A stretch of 9,226 bases of DNA, taken from Candidatus Latescibacterota bacterium (GTDB lineage: Bacteria > JAAXHH01 > JABIQT01). The stretch lies in contig JABIQT010000606.1 of the NCBI GenBank assembly GCA_018667995.1, positions 1-9,226 of the forward strand. Reading direction: 5' to 3'. A program made the position numbers and the translations under genes. Below, one piece after another: positions 6,662 to 9,226 of the stretch (position 1 is the stretch's first letter; every line of letters begins with the position of its first letter). The notes beneath the pieces are model-generated. The model made no database searches. It was not told the origin of the DNA and worked only from the letters and a program-made list of their open reading frames with translations.

Positions 6662-7962
6662 CTGAAGTCTCCAATGCACAATGGTACGAGCGGGGCAAAA
6701 CTGTGCTGCCTGGTGGGGTCTGCTCTTCGACGCGCCTCAATCAGGGAATAGGTTCACCGGTATACGTAGCCAGGGCGGATGGGGCACGCTTCACCGATGT
6801 GGATGGACGTGAATACATCGACATGTCATGCGGACACGGTGCGGCCTTACTGGGCCACAACCATCCCGCCATCCATGAAGCACTTATACAGGCGGCGGAA
6901 CTAGGTATCTGCTGCGCGGCAGATATGCCCTACCATATACAGCTCGCCGAAATGCTGTGCGAGATGATTCCTTGTGCGGAGAAAATTCGCTTCACCAATT
7001 CAGGATCTGAGGCCACGCTTCATGCCATACGCCTTTGTCGCGCCGTATCGGGCAAAGACAAGATCCTGCGGTTCACGGGGCACTTTCACGGATATCACGA
7101 ACATACTTATATCGGTGGCCATCCACCACGCGAAGCCATGGACGCGCCCTCAAAGTATAGGGAATCGGCTGGGATTCCCGAGCCGCTTACCCAGTTTATC
7201 GTGACGGCACCGTTCAACGATCTGGGTGCCACACGAAAGGCTCTTGAAGAAAATATCGGAGAGATTGGAACCGTTATTCTTGAACCCGTCAACTTCAATA
7301 CGGCAGGTATCCCGCCACAGCCCGGTTATCTGGAAGGACTACGAGAACTTACACGGGAGTTCGACGTTATCCTGTTCTTTGACGAGGTGCAGACCTCATT
7401 CAAGAAAAGTGCCGGCGGAGCGCAGCAGGATTTCGGGGTCATACCCGATATCTGCACCATTGGCAAGGCGTTGGGAGGCGGGCTTCCCCTATCGGCAATT
7501 TGCGGGCCGGACCAAATGATGGATCGGTTCAAGCCTGTGGGAGACGTACAGCACAGCGGTACCTTTAATGCACCGCTACCGAATATCCTTGCAGGCCTGG
7601 CCTTTTGTAAAGCGGTCACCTCACGATCATTCTATCCCGATCTGGCAGTGGTAGGTGACGAGTTCTACAAAGGCCTGGATAAGATCATCGCGGATTCGGG
7701 CGTGCCTTTGCATGCACCACGTCACGGAGCCCGATTTGGCCTGGTAATGGGCGTCGAGCAACCTCCTGTCTGCTATGAGGACACGTTGGACCATCGCAAG
7801 GATCTCATGCTTACGTTTGTAGGCGAATGTGCCAAACGTGGCGTTTATTTTCACGACTATGGTGGGGCGCCTTGCCACCACGGATTCAGCAGCGCCCATA
7901 CAACAGACGATATGAATATTGTCCTGGATGTAGTAGGTGCGGTGCTGAAGACAATTTCGTAA
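6658..7962 (+). CDS. HemL-like class III PLP-dependent aminotransferase
   Basis: A 434-residue cytoplasmic fold-type I PLP enzyme. LPGGVCSSTR (17-26) resembles the GGVNSPVR loop of glutamate-1-semialdehyde aminomutase, whose Arg binds the substrate carboxylate (here Arg26). NSGSEAT (114-120) is the phosphate-binding segment, GHFHGYH (141-147) stacks on the cofactor, DEVQT (242-246) carries the Asp contacting the pyridine nitrogen, and TIGKALGGGLP contains Lys270, the Schiff-base lysine. All key residues are intact. It is not expected to be HemL: the EPV segment reads EPVNFNTAG rather than the aminomutase EPVAGNMG, and the context is catabolic. Close relatives by motif include beta-amino-acid and 4-aminobutyrate-type transaminases; the substrate is open. 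Its start overlaps the M81 stop, so both proteins should be made together and probably act in sequence, M81 releasing an amine that this enzyme transaminates. That order is inference. Confidence 0.92.
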   Translation: MTEVSNAQWYERGKTVLPGGVCSSTRLNQGIGSPVYVARADGARFTDVDGREYIDMSCGHGAALLGHNHPAIHEALIQAAELGICCAADMPYHIQLAEMLCEMIPCAEKIRFTNSGSEATLHAIRLCRAVSGKDKILRFTGHFHGYHEHTYIGGHPPREAMDAPSKYRESAGIPEPLTQFIVTAPFNDLGATRKALEENIGEIGTVILEPVNFNTAGIPPQPGYLEGLRELTREFDVILFFDEVQTSFKKSAGGAQQDFGVIPDICTIGKALGGGLPLSAICGPDQMMDRFKPVGDVQHSGTFNAPLPNILAGLAFCKAVTSRSFYPDLAVVGDEFYKGLDKIIADSGVPLHAPRHGARFGLVMGVEQPPVCYEDTLDHRKDLMLTFVGECAKRGVYFHDYGGAPCHHGFSSAHTTDDMNIVLDVVGAVLKTIS

Positions 7963-7993
7963 TTCCACATGGGTGAGCACCGATACACCCGAA

Positions 7994-8026
7994 TTGACAA
8001 ACCCGTCCTACCACACAATCTTGAAT
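7994..8026 (+). promoter_or_regulatory. Possible weak promoter of the M23 gene
   Basis: TTGACA (7994-7999) is a perfect -35 hexamer, but no good -10 follows at 17 bases; CACAAT at 14 bases and TTGAAT at 21 are poor. The 76-base gap may instead be crossed by transcription from the aminotransferase. Confidence 0.22.
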
Positions 8027-8038
8027 GAAGACTGATAC

Positions 8039-8983
8039 ATGAAGCTAATTGCCGCATCGGTGATCGTCTTTCTGATAATTGCCGCTTACCCCTCGTTCCA
8101 ATACCAGCGTATGCTGGTGGGCGCTCCCGCCCTGGAAACTCGTGTCTCAGGCGCTCAAGTGGCCAATGGCGAGACCTTGCTGCTCGAGATCATACAGGCA
8201 GACACGGTCGCACTCGGCCACATTGCAGTTGGAATCGGAGACACTACCGCACTGCGCTTGTACCCGCATCCCGCCGAGGAAGATGACGCCCTGTTTGCGA
8301 TGCTTGGTATTGACTATTATGCGCGCCCCTACGAGGATACCCTGCGGGTGATGTGGACGGAGGATGATATATTCTACGAGCGCGCGATTCCCTTCGCGGT
8401 GGTATCTGGAACGTACCCTTCGACACGTATAACGGGTGTGCCACAGAGCCGCGTTACACCGTCCGCTGCCGATTACAGGCGTATAGCGCGGGAACGCAGG
8501 CAGATTGGGGCCGCCTACATCTCGGTCCGCGACTCGTTGCTGATGGACGGCCCTTTCCGGATGCCGACGGAGAAGGTAACCATCACGGGTGAATACGGGT
8601 CCCGTCGCGTTTTCAACGGACAACTGCGCAGCGTTCATTCAGGGCTCGACATGCGAGCCTATGCGGGCACCCCCCTGTATGCGGCACAGTCAGGCCGCGT
8701 CAAGTTAGCGAAGAACCTGTTCTACTCAGGAAACCATGTTCTGATCGAACACGGGATGGGCATATACTCCAGCTATTCCCACATGAGTAAACTCGAGGTC
8801 AAAACAGGTGAATGGGTCGAAGAAGGGCAGCTTATGGGACTGTCTGGCGCCACAGGCAGGGTGACGGCTGCCCACCTGCATTGGACGGTTAATGTCAATG
8901 GCGTTCGAGTCAGCCCTCTTCAATTTTACGATGTACTGGCAACTCTGTACCGGACCGAAGATTCCAGCCAGCATTTTGAGTGA
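8039..8983 (+). CDS. M23 family (LytM-type) metallopeptidase, membrane-anchored
   Basis: A 314-residue peptidoglycan endopeptidase acting in the periplasm or outside the membrane. An N-terminal hydrophobic stretch LIAASVIVFLIIAAYP (3-18) is a signal anchor or signal peptide. Residues about 37-125 resemble the M23 N-terminal beta domain, ending in VVSGTYPSTRI. The catalytic domain begins near ITGEYGSRRVFNGQLRSVHSGLD, with the zinc motif HxxxD (His200, Asp204), the catalytic His248 in YSHMS, and HLH (His279, His281) where the last His binds zinc. The pattern 'FG/YGxRR...NG...HSGLD' is typical of active enzymes cutting peptide cross-links. It has no LysM or SPOR domain. The start is ATG 8039; only GAAG at 8027-8030 could serve as ribosome binding site. 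It is 76 bases after the aminotransferase on the same strand but has no obvious link to peptide catabolism. Regulation is unclear. Confidence 0.92.
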   Translation: MKLIAASVIVFLIIAAYPSFQYQRMLVGAPALETRVSGAQVANGETLLLEIIQADTVALGHIAVGIGDTTALRLYPHPAEEDDALFAMLGIDYYARPYEDTLRVMWTEDDIFYERAIPFAVVSGTYPSTRITGVPQSRVTPSAADYRRIARERRQIGAAYISVRDSLLMDGPFRMPTEKVTITGEYGSRRVFNGQLRSVHSGLDMRAYAGTPLYAAQSGRVKLAKNLFYSGNHVLIEHGMGIYSSYSHMSKLEVKTGEWVEEGQLMGLSGATGRVTAAHLHWTVNVNGVRVSPLQFYDVLATLYRTEDSSQHFE

Positions 8984-9226
8984 AAGTATTGTGTACCCCT
9001 CCAGGATGTGGGACGAAAATTCACCTGACGTGCGGTCCTAACGCATGCTCCGATCATGATCAAGTTCCATGGTCGTAACTCGTATGCCTGCCCCAATCTG
9101 CCACCCCCTGAGTCCCGAATCGATTTCACTCATTTTACAATGTTACTGCTGCAGGCATAGATCGAGCGAAGAAAGCTCTGCGGCTGACACATAGGCCGGA
9201 GCAGGCTACCCAAATGGATCGCCGCC
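8984..9226. other. Intergenic stretch at the right edge with no supported gene
   Basis: After the M23 gene I find no open frame with a ribosome binding site and family-like sequence. A short frame is open from 9112 to the edge on the + strand, but its only ATG (9214) is 12 bases from the window end. No terminator with a T-tract is visible. Confidence 0.4.

Noticed and set aside
7971-7990. GGGTG...CACCC as a terminator after the aminotransferase
   Set aside because: Only five pairs with a 10-base loop and no T-tract follows.
9112-9226. Open + frame running off the right edge
   Set aside because: No start codon with a ribosome binding site within the window and too few residues to recognise any family.

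Overview
The window reads as a stretch of a bacterial chromosome with intermediate GC (roughly 50-55% by eye), densely coding and mostly on the + strand. Gram-negative-type features are present: a secreted TolB-type beta-propeller and a membrane-anchored M23 peptidase. A decayed ECF-sigma/ankyrin gene recalls paralogous families I associate, from memory only, with uncultured marine or sponge-associated lineages such as Poribacteria or Latescibacterota. No rRNA, tRNA or single-copy marker is present, so the taxonomy is a guess. I see no CRISPR array, insertion sequence or attachment site.

Layout, left to right. (1) 1-387: the C-terminal end of an OppF/DppF-type ATPase of a peptide ABC importer, cut by the window edge. 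(2) 559-1998: a family 5 (peptide/nickel-type) substrate-binding protein that unusually lacks a signal peptide. (3) 2079-2825: an alpha/beta hydrolase with a complete Ser-Asp-His triad. (4) 2938-3909: a secreted six-bladed PD40/TolB-like propeller protein. (5) 3951-4876, minus strand: an ECF sigma factor region 2 followed by ankyrin repeats, all recognisable but broken by a frameshift near the start and two in-frame TAG codons, with sigma region 4 missing; I call it a pseudogene. (6) 5147-6661: an M81 (MlrC-like) metallopeptidase with all five expected active-site or metal residues. (7) 6658-7962: a HemL-like class III PLP aminotransferase whose start overlaps the M81 stop (ATGA). (8) 8039-8983: an M23 (LytM-type) cell-wall peptidase with an N-terminal membrane anchor. 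The last 243 bases hold no gene I can support.

Most of the window fits peptide uptake and breakdown: importer ATPase and binding protein on the left, and a translationally coupled peptidase/aminotransferase pair behind its own promoter with operator-like palindromes on the right. The strongest hypothesis is that the pair processes a particular peptide or amide, possibly one releasing a beta-amino acid, because M81 includes the microcystin-pathway enzyme MlrC and HemL-like aminotransferases include beta-amino-acid transaminases. The other notable items are the signal-less binding protein and the decayed sigma-ankyrin gene. I found no clearly new biological system here.
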